DNA from: Staphylococcus petrasii
GTDB lineage: Bacteria > Bacillota > Bacilli > Staphylococcales > Staphylococcaceae
Direction: 5' to 3'
NCBI RefSeq assembly: GCF_002902565.1
Contig: NZ_PPRC01000128.1
Location: forward strand, 23,950 to 73,818
Length of the DNA: 49,869 bases
Positions 15,211 through 24,156 of this stretch are shown piece after piece. The stretch's first letter is position 1. Every line of letters begins with the position of its first letter. Made by a program: the position numbers and the translations under genes. The notes below the pieces were generated by a model. It worked only from the letters and a program-made list of their open reading frames with translations, ran no database searches and was not told the origin of the DNA.

Positions 15211-18200
15211 CTAAAATGTAAATGTAGCGTCACGATTAGCGTTTTGTTCGTTGACGATTGTAGTTAGTGCATCGTTATCAACACCCATTTCAATACGTAC
15301 TACACGTTGCGACGGATTTGTTTTGATGTTGTGTGTATGTTGTACTTGAGCGTTCATATTAGCGTTAACTTTCTTCATGTTGGCAGTTATATCCGGAATT
15401 GCTAAGTTGCTGTTAAATGCGTCTGTAATTGATTGAGCCATACTACCCATACCACTTACAACGTGACGACCTTCTTTTTCAATTCCGATACCTAGACCTT
15501 GTGAAACGTATTGACCAATGCCTTTAAATACTCGTGATGGTGAATGAATTCCTAATGCACTTTTAGCTGCATTGACTGCACTTTTGGCTACATTTCGTGC
15601 AGCATCGACTACCCATTTCATTCCATCCATAATACCTCGTACTAAACCACGCATTAAATCCATTCCGGCACTAGCAAATTGACTAACAAAATTAACAATT
15701 GTTCTATAAGTACGTTGCATTCCAGATTGGACTTGTGAGACTGCATTAGAAAAACCACTAATCACGCTAGAAACGAAATTAGACATCGCACTGACAATTC
15801 CTGATACCCATTGCGCTCCACCAGAAATCACTCTACTTAGCGCTTGAGCCATATATTGTGCAACACTTGATACCACTCTGACAAAACCACTAATGACAGA
15901 TGAAACGAAACTAGCAAGCGTGCTGGCAATGGAAGATACCCACTGACTACCATTAGAAATGATATATCCAAGCGCTTGAGCCATTTTTGAAGCTATTGTT
16001 TGAGCTACTTGACCAAACCATTGAGCCACACTTGAAAAAATTTGGCTTAAAAATTGGTAAGTAGATGAAAAAATCTGAGACCAACTTGAAATACTTGTGC
16101 CTAGTATAGAATTTAGACTTGCAAATATAAATTGAGAAATTTGTGTGAAAATCGACTGTACCGCAGTCCAAATAGTATTTAGCACATTCCAAAAAGTTGT
16201 TTGTAAAGTCTGTAATGCGCCTGAAAAATCACCAGTTATTAACTGAATGAACGCAGTAAATAACCCAACTATTATTTGAATTACAGATGATACGATTGCA
16301 CCTATCGCAGTGAAAATTACAGATACTGCAAGCCACAAGCCTTTAAATGCTTCTACTAGGAAATTAATCGCTTGTACGACTACAACGCCTAAAACTTGAT
16401 TAATTAATTCTCCAAATGCTTGAAAGATTGGCATTAGTGGTTGAATGGTTTGCATGATGTTATTGTAAAGTTGCATAAACCAGTCTATTACTGACTGAAT
16501 AGCTCCACCTATCGTGCTAGAAATTACGTCCCACGCATTTGTGAGTGCTTCTCTCACACCTTCATTGGTGTTCCATAACCATACAAGTACGCCAATTAAA
16601 GCACCGACTATTGCAATTACTATACCTACTGGACCAGATAACGCTGCAAGTACACCGCCTAAACCTTCTATAACGCCCATAACGATACTAACTATTCCAC
16701 TTAAACCACCAAACGTTGAAATAAGAGGAATTATCACTTGATTTACAAATATGAACGCTGGCGCTAATGCCATTAACATTCCAGCTAACGTTGCTATAAT
16801 TCCTATGATCATTCCAATAATAGGATTAGCTTCTGTTAGCTTTCCTATAAATTCAGTTATAGCTAACGCCACATCTAAAACTACTGATGCTAATGGAGCC
16901 ATAGCTACACCGACATTAATAAGAATATTGATGATATTACCTAATAATTGGATAAGTTTAGGTCCGTTTTCTTGAACATATTCAATGAACTTTTTAAACC
17001 CATCACTCTCTGCAATCGTTGCGCTCCATTGTTCGAATTGCTTAGCCATATCTGCTAAACCTTGTAATACAAGATGAGTGTTAGGTGCAAATGCTTTCAT
17101 TAAGTTGAATATACCTCTAAATGTTGAGCCGAATATCTGACCTATTAATGGCAAATTCTGTTTAGTATATTCAATGAACGACTTGATTGCGTTTTGTCCT
17201 TCAACTGATTGCGCCCACTCATTAAATGCTTGACCCATTTTCTTAAAGCCTTGTGATACCCACTCAGCTAATGGAGCTATTTGTGTAAGTACACTAACTA
17301 AACCACTACCAAATGAGCCAGCAGCATCTAACATATTATTAAATATTCTTACGCCAGTTGTACCCATCATCTCAAAGAACTTTTGTGCTACTTGTGAGTT
17401 TTTAGCCCAATCAAGCATTTTAGCACTAGCTTGTTCCATTCCTTTAGATACGCCATTGATAAATGGTGTAAGCCCAGCTAACGCAACTTTAGCAGTATCA
17501 ATCGCATTTGCTAATGTATTAAATATCTGCGCTTGATTTTGTTTGATAAGGTCTGCCCATGCACCTTTTAAACTTTCTAATGAAGCCTCGTAACGTTCAG
17601 TTTCTCTAGTTGCTTCTAGTGTACCGTCAGATAACATTTTTAAGGCACTGATGCCCATAGCACCAAATGCTACTGCACCAGCTCCAGCTACTCCAAACGC
17701 ACCAGCTACACCTAATGCACCACCAGCAACTACGCCTAATGCATTTAACACTGCCATTAATGCTGGTACGATACCTGCTATTGCTGGAACAAGTAAAGAA
17801 ATATTAGCAAGCAACGAACCTTTAATCATATTACTGAAAACAGTTCCGAATGTTCTGATGTCATTTGCTAAGCTATCTAATGAGTTACTGTAATCTTCTA
17901 AACCTTTGTGTAATTGTTTGAAGAAAGCTATTACTGGATTTCCATCTACATCAAGCCGAGTACGATGTCGGTTAGGGATAGAGCGTAGCATAGCTTTAAA
18001 TGCTTTTATGTGAGCAATAGCTCCTGCGCTATCAACTTCAAGATTAGCTTTAGCTTTTTGATGAGCAAAGTCATTAAGCTGTTTCTTAGCCATTGCTATG
18101 TGTTCTCTTGCTCTAGTTGCATCTGCATCTAAAACAGCTGAATACTTGCTACCGTCGATACTATCTAGGTTATGTTGCAACTCAGAAATATGTGTAATAG

Positions 18201-18624
18201 CTTTTCTGATATTTACGTCTGCATCTGCTTCTGCATCAGTGTTATCATACATATCTAAATATCTCTGCGTTTTCTTGATGTTTGCAATAGCTTTAGATAC
18301 ATCAGCGTCTAACTCTGCATCACCGCGATAAGCATCGAACTTCTCAACTAACGACTTAGCTTGTGCGACTTTTTCTCTAACATCAGAGATATCTGCGTCT
18401 AGTTCTGCATTTGCATGAGTATTATCAAAACCTTTTACTGTATCCTTTGCTGCTTTAACTGCTTTCATTACACCAGATGAGTCGCCATCTAATTTAGTAT
18501 CTTTAATTGACTCTTGTGTTTTCTTAAAACTTTGAGCCACTTTCTTAGCTGATTGGATAGCACTTTTAAATTTGCGGGTATTCGCTTCAATCTGCGCTTT
18601 AATACTATAATTTGCTTCTGCCAC
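15211..18624 (-). CDS. Tail tape measure protein, 1137 aa
   Basis: It sets tail length and is ejected ahead of DNA. The first ~250 residues are helical repeats with a recurring Ala-Glu-Leu-Asp-Ala-Asp motif about every 40-45 residues. The middle has Gly/Ala/Val-rich hydrophobic stretches (residues ~265-330 and ~560-680). The C-terminal third has repeated amphipathic helices with W-V-S-S/G-I motifs. No lytic transglycosylase or peptidase domain is visible. The start is GTG with AAAGGAG upstream. Using the known rule of about 0.15 nm per residue, the tail should be roughly 170 nm; that value is inference. Confidence 0.95.
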   Translation of the reverse strand: MAEANYSIKAQIEANTRKFKSAIQSAKKVAQSFKKTQESIKDTKLDGDSSGVMKAVKAAKDTVKGFDNTHANAELDADISDVREKVAQAKSLVEKFDAYRGDAELDADVSKAIANIKKTQRYLDMYDNTDAEADADVNIRKAITHISELQHNLDSIDGSKYSAVLDADATRAREHIAMAKKQLNDFAHQKAKANLEVDSAGAIAHIKAFKAMLRSIPNRHRTRLDVDGNPVIAFFKQLHKGLEDYSNSLDSLANDIRTFGTVFSNMIKGSLLANISLLVPAIAGIVPALMAVLNALGVVAGGALGVAGAFGVAGAGAVAFGAMGISALKMLSDGTLEATRETERYEASLESLKGAWADLIKQNQAQIFNTLANAIDTAKVALAGLTPFINGVSKGMEQASAKMLDWAKNSQVAQKFFEMMGTTGVRIFNNMLDAAGSFGSGLVSVLTQIAPLAEWVSQGFKKMGQAFNEWAQSVEGQNAIKSFIEYTKQNLPLIGQIFGSTFRGIFNLMKAFAPNTHLVLQGLADMAKQFEQWSATIAESDGFKKFIEYVQENGPKLIQLLGNIINILINVGVAMAPLASVVLDVALAITEFIGKLTEANPIIGMIIGIIATLAGMLMALAPAFIFVNQVIIPLISTFGGLSGIVSIVMGVIEGLGGVLAALSGPVGIVIAIVGALIGVLVWLWNTNEGVREALTNAWDVISSTIGGAIQSVIDWFMQLYNNIMQTIQPLMPIFQAFGELINQVLGVVVVQAINFLVEAFKGLWLAVSVIFTAIGAIVSSVIQIIVGLFTAFIQLITGDFSGALQTLQTTFWNVLNTIWTAVQSIFTQISQFIFASLNSILGTSISSWSQIFSSTYQFLSQIFSSVAQWFGQVAQTIASKMAQALGYIISNGSQWVSSIASTLASFVSSVISGFVRVVSSVAQYMAQALSRVISGGAQWVSGIVSAMSNFVSSVISGFSNAVSQVQSGMQRTYRTIVNFVSQFASAGMDLMRGLVRGIMDGMKWVVDAARNVAKSAVNAAKSALGIHSPSRVFKGIGQYVSQGLGIGIEKEGRHVVSGMGSMAQSITDAFNSNLAIPDITANMKKVNANMNAQVQHTHNIKTNPSQRVVRIEMGVDNDALTTIVNEQNANRDATFTF

Positions 18625-18628
18625 GTCA

Positions 18629-18985
18629 TCACTCCTTTCTTAAAGAATTGTTGTGATTTGCAATCATTTTGAGCAAATCAGATGGTGCATTAACTTCTTG
18701 CTTAGAGTCTGAACCAAATTTGAGAGGTTCTCCTCTATTAAGACGTTTAACGTTTTCTTCGTAGTCCATAATGTCGTTAGCACTTCTAAAACGATACTCA
18801 GTTTCTCCCTTTTTGCCACCACGTTTCTTTTGTTCAGCCTGAGCGTCACGTATAGCAAAAGCAAGTTTGTACATATCCATATCTTTATCAAGTTGTTCAT
18901 ACTCGAGTGCATACATACGATAGTTAAACTCTCTAAGCGTCATCATTTCTATTCGTTGCAAGTCGTATATCTTCAATTTACTCAT
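18629..18985 (-). CDS. Tail assembly chaperone, C-terminal (GT-type) part, 118 aa
   Basis: It lies between the G-type chaperone gene and the tape measure, the place of lambda gpT. The sequence is basic and helical (MSKLKIYDLQRIEMMTLREF). No Shine-Dalgarno precedes the ATG at 18985, and its frame stays open upstream through the end of the G gene, which is in the +1 relative frame. It is therefore probably expressed by a -1 frameshift near the end of the G gene, giving a GT fusion. No classical slippery heptamer is obvious; AAGAAGAAAAGC near 19032-19043 is the best candidate. Confidence 0.7.
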   Translation of the reverse strand: MSKLKIYDLQRIEMMTLREFNYRMYALEYEQLDKDMDMYKLAFAIRDAQAEQKKRGGKKGETEYRFRSANDIMDYEENVKRLNRGEPLKFGSDSKQEVNAPSDLLKMIANHNNSLRKE

Positions 18986-19026
18986 ACAAACGACAACAAC
19001 TCTATCAAACGTTAATATGTCGTCGT

Positions 19027-19392
19027 CTACTTGCTTTTCTTCTTGTCTTGTTTGTACTCGTCTGGCACTAGGTTTTGGGTTAAAGGTCTCTTTCCCAATT
19101 CTTCGATGATTTGTTCACTAAAAGTATCAAAACCTTCATTTTCTGCGATATCTTCTAAAACTGTTTCAATTTCTTCATCAGTTTGTGGTTTCTTTTTATG
19201 ATGAGCAGTTGCTGATTTGATTACTTTAGCTAATGCAACAACGTTTCCGTTTTGCAGGTTAGGCACTAACATATTCAAACCTTGTCCGATTGTCATTTGT
19301 TCTACTTCTAGACCTAATTCTTTATCAATCTTATTTAAAAAACCTAACCCGAATGATAATTCTAATTCTTTATCTTTAAATTTAATGTGCAT
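19027..19392 (-). CDS. Tail assembly chaperone (G-type), 121 aa
   Basis: It starts MHIKFKDKELELSFGLGFLN and contains MTIGQGLNMLVPNLQNGNVV, features of the Phage_TAC_12 family, which wraps the tape measure before tube assembly. It ends with a Lys-rich tail (DEYKQDKKKSK). A ribosome site, AAGTGAGGTA, precedes the ATG. It follows the major tail protein after a terminator and precedes the frameshift partner. Confidence 0.85.
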   Translation of the reverse strand: MHIKFKDKELELSFGLGFLNKIDKELGLEVEQMTIGQGLNMLVPNLQNGNVVALAKVIKSATAHHKKKPQTDEEIETVLEDIAENEGFDTFSEQIIEELGKRPLTQNLVPDEYKQDKKKSK

Positions 19393-19431
19393 AATTTAAA
19401 TACCTCACTTCTTTTTTTTATTTGCGCAAAT

Positions 19432-19455
19432 AAAAAAGAGGGGATGTTCCCCCTC
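19432..19455 (-). terminator. Terminator after the major tail protein
   Basis: On the minus strand GAGGGG, loop, CCCCTC, then TTTTTTATTTG. It is followed by a second AT-rich palindrome (TTTATTTGCGCAAATAAA, about 19417-19434). It probably limits transcription past the highly expressed tail-tube gene. Confidence 0.85.
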
Positions 19456-19459
19456 ATAT

Positions 19460-20005
19460 TTATACAGTTTCAACTTCTGTTGGTTGTGGAATACTTTCAG
19501 CCAAACCGTCGTCTGCTGGATCAGATGCAACAGTATCATGGAAGCCATAAGCAGCTTTGTTTTCTTCGATTGCTTGCGGTAAGGTAGCATAACCACGTTG
19601 TTTTTTAAGATAAACGCCAAACTCTGTTTCAAATTCAGCAATACCGTCTGCTTCATTAGTACGAGTGATACTATTCCAGTAACCTTGTCTATATTCAGCT
19701 TTGTACTTACCTTCGTTATTTTGAACTCGCTTATTGATTACCCATAATTCATATGGTGTATCATCTTCTGTTGCGTCCTCGATTTCATCACATAACGTGT
19801 CTTTTTGGTCCATGTAGCAATTGATTGTTACAGTAGACTCTAATGTACCACCAGAGTTAACTGAGCCATCAAATGTAGCTTCTGTATCTCTGTCTTTTTC
19901 AGTTTCACGTTCTAATTCAGTGACTAACATTACTTTGTTAGCATCTTTTCTATCGCCTAATTTACGAATTAAAACTAATTCATCAGTACCTTGTTTTGTT
20001 GGCAT
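19460..20005 (-). CDS. Major tail (tube) protein, TP901-1 type, 181 aa
   Basis: It forms the tail tube hexamers. It begins MPTKQGTDELVLIRKLGDRK and has the acidic beta-rich middle of the TP901-1 major tail family (TEATFDGSVNSGGTLESTVT; ELWVINKRVQNNEGKYKAEY). It lies between the tail completion protein (DUF3168) and the chaperones. It is flanked by terminators on both sides, which fits a highly expressed monocistronic segment. RBS: AGGAGGTATT before the ATG. Confidence 0.93.
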   Translation of the reverse strand: MPTKQGTDELVLIRKLGDRKDANKVMLVTELERETEKDRDTEATFDGSVNSGGTLESTVTINCYMDQKDTLCDEIEDATEDDTPYELWVINKRVQNNEGKYKAEYRQGYWNSITRTNEADGIAEFETEFGVYLKKQRGYATLPQAIEENKAAYGFHDTVASDPADDGLAESIPQPTEVETV

Positions 20006-20034
20006 AGGTTGAATACCTCCTAAATTTTTGTATT

Positions 20035-20065
20035 AAAAAACGCAAGCCAAATTAATGACTTGCGT
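20035..20065 (-). terminator. Hairpin terminator upstream of the major tail gene
   Basis: On the minus strand ACGCAAG, 12-nt loop, CTTGCGT, then TTTTTAATA. It overlaps the 3' end of the DUF3168 gene and lies about 30 bp before the tail-tube start. Confidence 0.8.
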
Positions 20066-20441
20066 ACTCTACACTTATAGTTGTATGTGACAACGTTTGA
20101 TTAGTTTCTTGTTCTGTACTCTCATTCACACTTATTTGAGGCAACGTCAATGTATATCCGTCTAGTTGTATCTCATCTAGCAGAATTGACTGAACCTGCA
20201 TATAAATTTCATCATTCTTACCTTTGTCATCATCTTTGCACCAGATATGGATAGTTGCAGTTGGACTGCCACCGTAACTGTCAAAAGTTAAACGATTGAT
20301 ATCGTCTTTAATATCTTGGATAGCAATGAATGGATAAGGTAGTTCTTGATTGAGTTCGCTTGTGCGAATGATAGGTACGCCAAGTTCTTCAAACCTTGTA
20401 TAAAGATAATTGAACAATTGCAAATTCACTGATTGTTTCAT
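20052..20441 (-). CDS. Tail terminator/completion protein, DUF3168, 129 aa
   Basis: It contains PYPFIAIQDIKDDINRLTFD and ATIHIWCKDDDKGKNDEIYM, the conserved core of DUF3168 proteins such as SPP1 gp17, which caps the tail tube and makes the neck-tail joint. It follows the HK97 gp10-like gene and precedes the tube protein, the standard order. Confidence 0.88.
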   Translation of the reverse strand: MKQSVNLQLFNYLYTRFEELGVPIIRTSELNQELPYPFIAIQDIKDDINRLTFDSYGGSPTATIHIWCKDDDKGKNDEIYMQVQSILLDEIQLDGYTLTLPQISVNESTEQETNQTLSHTTISVEYASH

Positions 20442-20451
20442 CGCATACCTC

Positions 20452-20811
20452 CTAACCGTTAATTAACCTTTCGAGGTCTGCTCTGACTTTTTTCGTGAAC
20501 TCTTGGTAGACCGGGAACATAAATGTTTCTGGTTCCATGTATCTGGTTCCGTATTCAAGGAAAGATGAATAACCAGCCTTTGAAGTGATACCGTATTTAA
20601 GATGTCCTTCTTTAGCTTGTTCAACCATTCTCGCTAAGTTACCAGTCCAATAACCTTTGTTCATTACTTCTTTAGCAGTTTTAACTGTGTCTGTACTAAA
20701 TTTCACCGCATTCTCGTGCAACACTTCATCTACATTGTCATCAATAGTGTTGTTCATTCGGTCAAAATCTCTGATTAAGTCGTCTAAATCTCCACCACCG
20801 AAGCGCATCAC
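20452..20811 (-). CDS. HK97 gp10-like head-tail protein, 119 aa
   Basis: It contains YGITSKAGYSSFLEYGTRYM followed by a PETFMFP motif, the hallmark of the HK97_gp10_like family, involved in head-tail joining. A preceding helical segment (VLHENAVKFSTDTVKTAKEV) matches the family. The start overlaps the upstream gene stop as ATGA. Confidence 0.88.
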   Translation of the reverse strand: MMRFGGGDLDDLIRDFDRMNNTIDDNVDEVLHENAVKFSTDTVKTAKEVMNKGYWTGNLARMVEQAKEGHLKYGITSKAGYSSFLEYGTRYMEPETFMFPVYQEFTKKVRADLERLING

Positions 20812-21110
20812 TTAACCTCCTCGATATAGAACACTGTATCGTGTTCATAATCAATTCTTTTGGTTATCTGATACTTAGTATCGTTAATATAAGCATGCGT
20901 CGCAGTAGGCTCAAAATGACCGTTTAAACGTATGATATTGATGTCTTTGTTGATGTCTCCGTATTGCACCACTGTTTTTTGTGGACTTAGCGGACTGATA
21001 TTACATGGTATTGCATCGTAGCGCTTTTTGTATGTTTCAGTTCTGTTTGTTTTAGGGTTGTACTTTCCTTTCGTTTCTTTAGCAAACACGACTCTCTTGT
21101 TATATCTCAA
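20808..21110 (-). CDS. Head closure/stopper protein, 100 aa
   Basis: A small beta-rich protein (MRYNKRVVFAKETKGKYNPK; EPTATHAYINDTKYQITKRI) in the position of SPP1 gp16, the stopper that closes the connector after packaging. The family call rests mainly on position and size. It overlaps both neighbours by a few bases, so it is translationally coupled. Confidence 0.75.
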   Translation of the reverse strand: MRYNKRVVFAKETKGKYNPKTNRTETYKKRYDAIPCNISPLSPQKTVVQYGDINKDINIIRLNGHFEPTATHAYINDTKYQITKRIDYEHDTVFYIEEVK

Positions 21111-21436
21111 TAGAAAATACCTGCCCCACGTTTATCTGAGTTTCGTGGCGTATATTGATCTATTACATCCATATATTCGTCAAAGTCGTTTGCTTGAAAC
21201 GTATTAGAACGCCCATCTACGCTTTCCTGCGTCATACCTTCTGCGCCAACACGATTAAAGCGCTTGACTGCTACTTCTTCGACGATGTATTCCAATCTAT
21301 CTGGAACTTCTTCGATACCAATAGGAAGTAAGCTAATCAAACGCTTTTCAGTGTTATCTATTATTCTTTTTAATAGTTCATCTTGAACATTATCATTAAT
21401 AGAGAGTAATAGCTTAACATTCTCTAATGTAGCCAT
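21107..21436 (-). CDS. Head-tail connector adaptor protein, 109 aa
   Basis: Helical and acidic; it begins MATLENVKLLLSINDNVQDE and has LEYIVEEVAVKRFNRVGAEG followed by MTQESVDGRSNTFQ, the Phage_connect_1/gp15-type pattern. The adaptor binds the portal ring. It lies between the Rho_N-domain protein and the stopper. Confidence 0.87.
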   Translation of the reverse strand: MATLENVKLLLSINDNVQDELLKRIIDNTEKRLISLLPIGIEEVPDRLEYIVEEVAVKRFNRVGAEGMTQESVDGRSNTFQANDFDEYMDVIDQYTPRNSDKRGAGIFY

Positions 21437-21437
21437 A

Positions 21438-21707
21438 TTATCCCTCCAATGTGTCTAAGATGTCTGCTTTCGTATCTTTTTCAGATACTTCAATACCATG
21501 TTTTTGTGCGATTTCAATTAATTCTGCTTTTGTATTCTTATCATCTACAACTAATTTAATATATTGTTTATTGAATTTGTTATCAGCATGTAGTAATTGA
21601 GTAATACGTTCATCTGTAATATCAGTAGGATAAATGTCGCCAACTTCATAAGGCTTGTTATCCTCTGCATCTACAAATGGTCGTACAACTTCGTATGAAT
21701 AAGCCAT
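21438..21707 (-). CDS. Phage head protein with C-terminal Rho_N-type domain, 89 aa
   Basis: The C-terminal ~35 residues (NTKAELIEIAQKHGIEVSEK then DTKADILDTLE) form the SAP/Rho N-terminal-like helix-loop-helix. The N-terminal half is a small beta module (VVRPFVDAEDNKPYEVGDIY). Genes of this kind lie just after the capsid gene in many Gram-positive phages; a DNA-binding or capsid accessory role is suspected. The function is not established. Confidence 0.8.
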   Translation of the reverse strand: MAYSYEVVRPFVDAEDNKPYEVGDIYPTDITDERITQLLHADNKFNKQYIKLVVDDKNTKAELIEIAQKHGIEVSEKDTKADILDTLEG

Positions 21708-21729
21708 GTGTCAGACCTCCTTAGATTAA

Positions 21730-22731
21730 TTAGACAGTTTCAGGTTGTGGTGTAGCTGTTTCAGGCTTAGTAGGAACACCTTCGAACTTCGCAAATGCTT
21801 TATCGTCTGCAATGTGAACAGCTACATGCATTGTTGCACGTAATGCTAACATATCACGTTCGAATAAGTTAATAGGCTCACCGTTACCGTCTTTAATAGT
21901 TGATAATTGAGAACTATCATCGATTTTGTATTCAATACGTTGTGGAATACCATAGAATAATTGATTAAAGTCACCTGTATAAATGACATTTTCTTTATAA
22001 TCTGGTGACTTTAAGTTCACAACAGGTAAACCATCTAAAGTATCAATAGCATTTCTACCTTTTCCTTTTTCGAACAATCTTTCATTAGAAACTGAATCAA
22101 CAATGCTAGATAACGCTCTTCTATTTGTTCGTTTAGAAATAAATGCGTTTGGATCGTAATCATTGTTTTCGATTAATGCCTCTAAATCTAATAAATTATC
22201 TTCATTGTATTCACCGTTAATCACATTACCAGCAGTTTGAACTGATTGTTCAATAGATTTGTTGAATGGATTATCTCCAACATTTAAAATTCCAGCTTCG
22301 TCAAACTTACGAGCAAATGCTTCTGCAATCATAGGTTTCATGGCTTCAAAGAAATCTGAGTAAGTGTAATTCAAGAATTCTTTTGTAACTGGTAAAATAA
22401 CACCTAATTTATAAGCTCTCATTTTAGCTTCAAGCCAAGTAGCCTTAGATGTTTCGATTTTTTGGCCTTCACCAACCCAGTAAGCGCCTGGTTTATCTGC
22501 CCAAAAAACGAAATCTTTTTCTGTTCCGTCCATTTCTTGATATTTACCTAATTGCATGATTTTAGAAGTTTCCATAACTTCACGTAAAACTGGTTTAGTA
22601 AAGTTGTTTAATAATTCTCCTTCTTTGTGTTCATGCATCATAACGTTGTCTGGATTAAAAGTTGCTGGTGTTACATCGTTGTTAGCAAAATGTTGTAAAT
22701 TTAACTTTAACTTGTTAGTTTCATTCATCAT
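21730..22731 (-). CDS. Major capsid protein, HK97 fold, 333 aa
   Basis: It begins with LKLNLQHFA, the leader shared by many staphylococcal phage head proteins, and includes [40 protein letters not shown] and [10 protein letters not shown], typical of the phage_capsid family. It follows the scaffold gene. The first ATG (22731) is followed by a second ATG; AAATGA-type spacing does not decide which is used. It forms the icosahedral shell. Confidence 0.93.
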   Translation of the reverse strand: MMNETNKLKLNLQHFANNDVTPATFNPDNVMMHEHKEGELLNNFTKPVLREVMETSKIMQLGKYQEMDGTEKDFVFWADKPGAYWVGEGQKIETSKATWLEAKMRAYKLGVILPVTKEFLNYTYSDFFEAMKPMIAEAFARKFDEAGILNVGDNPFNKSIEQSVQTAGNVINGEYNEDNLLDLEALIENNDYDPNAFISKRTNRRALSSIVDSVSNERLFEKGKGRNAIDTLDGLPVVNLKSPDYKENVIYTGDFNQLFYGIPQRIEYKIDDSSQLSTIKDGNGEPINLFERDMLALRATMHVAVHIADDKAFAKFEGVPTKPETATPQPETV

Positions 22732-22744
22732 TTAATTCCTCCGT

Positions 22745-23353
22745 TTATTGAATAATTCTTACTTCGTCGGCAATACTGCCTAAACCTTTTTCTTTTCTAC
22801 TTTGGTTTCGTGAAAAACTACTACTTTGATTGTTTGGTGTAGATTGACGAGTAACTTCTTTAATTCCTTCTTTTACAGCTGCATCAAAATCTGATTTGAT
22901 TTCATTAATAGTTGATTTAATCTCTTCATTATCTTCAATTTTGATAAGCGCTTTAGCAAAAGAAGTAGGTAACTTCTGTTCTTTTAAATCAGCAATAACG
23001 TCAGATTCTAACTCTCTAAGTGCTTGTGCTTTTTCACGTTCAGCAATTGCTTTCTCACGTTTAGATAACTCTTGCTCTTCCTTTTCTTTTTGTGTCATCT
23101 TCGCATAAGATTGTTCTTCACGTCGCACTCGTTCAATTTCTTCTTGAAGTTTTTTATCGTACTCTTCTGCTAATCTTCGTTTATTTTTCTCACTAGCTTT
23201 ACTAATTTTTGCGTCTAGCTCACTTTGTGTATAAGTTACCTCTTCGCTTTTAGTGTTATCGTTTTCTGACTGCTCATTATTATTACGTTCAGCTTCGTCT
23301 CCACCTTCTGCGAAGAATTGAAGATTAGCTTTTAAAAAATCACGTTTATTCAT
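22745..23353 (-). CDS. Capsid scaffold protein, DUF4355, 202 aa
   Basis: It starts MNKRDFLKANLQFFAEGGDE, with the same LxxNLQFFA leader as the capsid protein. The middle is a long charged coiled coil (ISKASEKNKRRLAEEYDKKL ... QKEKEEQELSKREKAIAERE). The end is Ser/Asn/Gln-rich with a basic tail. Composition and position directly before the capsid gene fit the DUF4355 scaffold family. A GAGGAGG site precedes the ATG. Confidence 0.9.
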   Translation of the reverse strand: MNKRDFLKANLQFFAEGGDEAERNNNEQSENDNTKSEEVTYTQSELDAKISKASEKNKRRLAEEYDKKLQEEIERVRREEQSYAKMTQKEKEEQELSKREKAIAEREKAQALRELESDVIADLKEQKLPTSFAKALIKIEDNEEIKSTINEIKSDFDAAVKEGIKEVTRQSTPNNQSSSFSRNQSRKEKGLGSIADEVRIIQ

Positions 23354-23396
23354 TTTTTATCCTCCTCATAAACGTTAAGCACTCGAATTTATCGCA

Positions 23397-23441
23397 TAAA
23401 AAAAGCGCCCCAATCAGTCAATTAAGCCCGATTAGTGCGCT
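23397..23441 (-). terminator. Strong intrinsic terminator upstream of the scaffold-capsid genes
   Basis: On the minus strand AGCGC-A-CTAATC, 14-nt loop, GATTGG-G-GCGCT, then seven Ts. It lies about 45 bp before the scaffold start. The 90 bp before it (23442-23534) hold no ORF. The head-structural genes must be reached by read-through, antitermination or a local promoter, which I could not identify. Confidence 0.85.
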
Positions 23442-23534
23442 AGATTTATTTTGATAGGGAAACAAGTTACTTAACCCTTATAATTAGTTATTAGTATGTT
23501 TATGAGCAGTTTAATGACTTACTTAGGTCATAGT

Positions 23535-23684
23535 TTAAATAAAGTTCTTTGGTTCAAATGATTTCTTTTTATCTTGCTTAGGTTTCGCTTGTGCTTGGTT
23601 ACTAGGATTTGTATCGTTCAGACGCTTTAATTCAGTGTGTATGCCTTCCAATGCGCTTGCGATACGTTTGAGTGTTTCTAACAT
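23535..23684 (-). CDS. Small hypothetical head-region protein, 49 aa
   Basis: It starts MLETLKRIASALEGIHTELK and is followed by a Lys/Gln-rich tail (QAKPKQDKKKSFEPKNFI). It is helical, with no recognised family. The ribosome site GGAGATGACTAA precedes the ATG, and the gap from the upstream gene is only 15 bp. It is the last gene before the terminator at 23397-23441. Confidence 0.7.
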   Translation of the reverse strand: MLETLKRIASALEGIHTELKRLNDTNPSNQAQAKPKQDKKKSFEPKNFI

Positions 23685-23699
23685 TTAGTCATCTCCATT

Positions 23700-23963
23700 T
23701 TATTCTTCTACAAGGTTACATATCTCATAGGTACCACAATCTATACACTCTCGTTTAAAACCTGCAAAGCTAGTTGGTGTGACTGTTCTAATCACTTCTA
23801 CATTGAGACTTTTGCAGTTTCGACATTGATAGAATGTTTCGTGTTTTACATAGTCGTTTAATTGATTGAAATGTTCTCCTGTTCTTAATTGAATACCATT
23901 ATTCGCTAAAGACTGATGAAAATCTTTTAATCCAATTAAACTTTCAGTAGTTATCTTTTCCAT
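23700..23963 (-). CDS. Small putative zinc-ribbon protein, 87 aa
   Basis: Two Cys pairs, CRNC and CIDC, spaced about 25 residues apart, form a likely zinc ribbon in the C-terminal half. The N-terminal half is helical (MEKITTESLIGLKDFHQSLA). No named family recognised. It lies between gp7-type minor head protein and scaffold, a place where phages often carry accessory small genes. AGGAGTGATTAA precedes the ATG. Confidence 0.75.
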   Translation of the reverse strand: MEKITTESLIGLKDFHQSLANNGIQLRTGEHFNQLNDYVKHETFYQCRNCKSLNVEVIRTVTPTSFAGFKRECIDCGTYEICNLVEE

Positions 23964-23976
23964 TATTTAATCACTC

Positions 23977-24156
23977 CTAAAGTGTAAATAAAGCATCTTT
24001 ATTTGCGTTTACTTCATTAACAATAGCTGTTAAATCTTTAGGATTAACATCCATTGCAATTTTTACAGTCTTGTCGTCATTCGTCTTTTCTAATTGTTTT
24101 CTAATCAACTTCAACTCATTAGCAATTTCTTTTAAATATTGTTCTTGATTACTCAT
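23977..24156 (-). CDS. Small hypothetical protein, 59 aa, overlapping the gp7-type gene
   Basis: It begins MSNQEQYLKEIANELKLIRK and ends VNEVNANKDALFTL. The C-terminal motif (VNEVNANKDALFTL) closely resembles the last residues of the tape measure protein (VNEQNANRDATFTF), an odd similarity within the same phage. The start overlaps the preceding stop as ATGA. Function unknown. Confidence 0.75.
   Translation of the reverse strand: MSNQEQYLKEIANELKLIRKQLEKTNDDKTVKIAMDVNPKDLTAIVNEVNANKDALFTL

Noticed and set aside
15211..18624. Lytic transglycosylase or peptidase domain in the tape measure protein
   Set aside because: No catalytic motif was visible; only helical and hydrophobic repeat segments.
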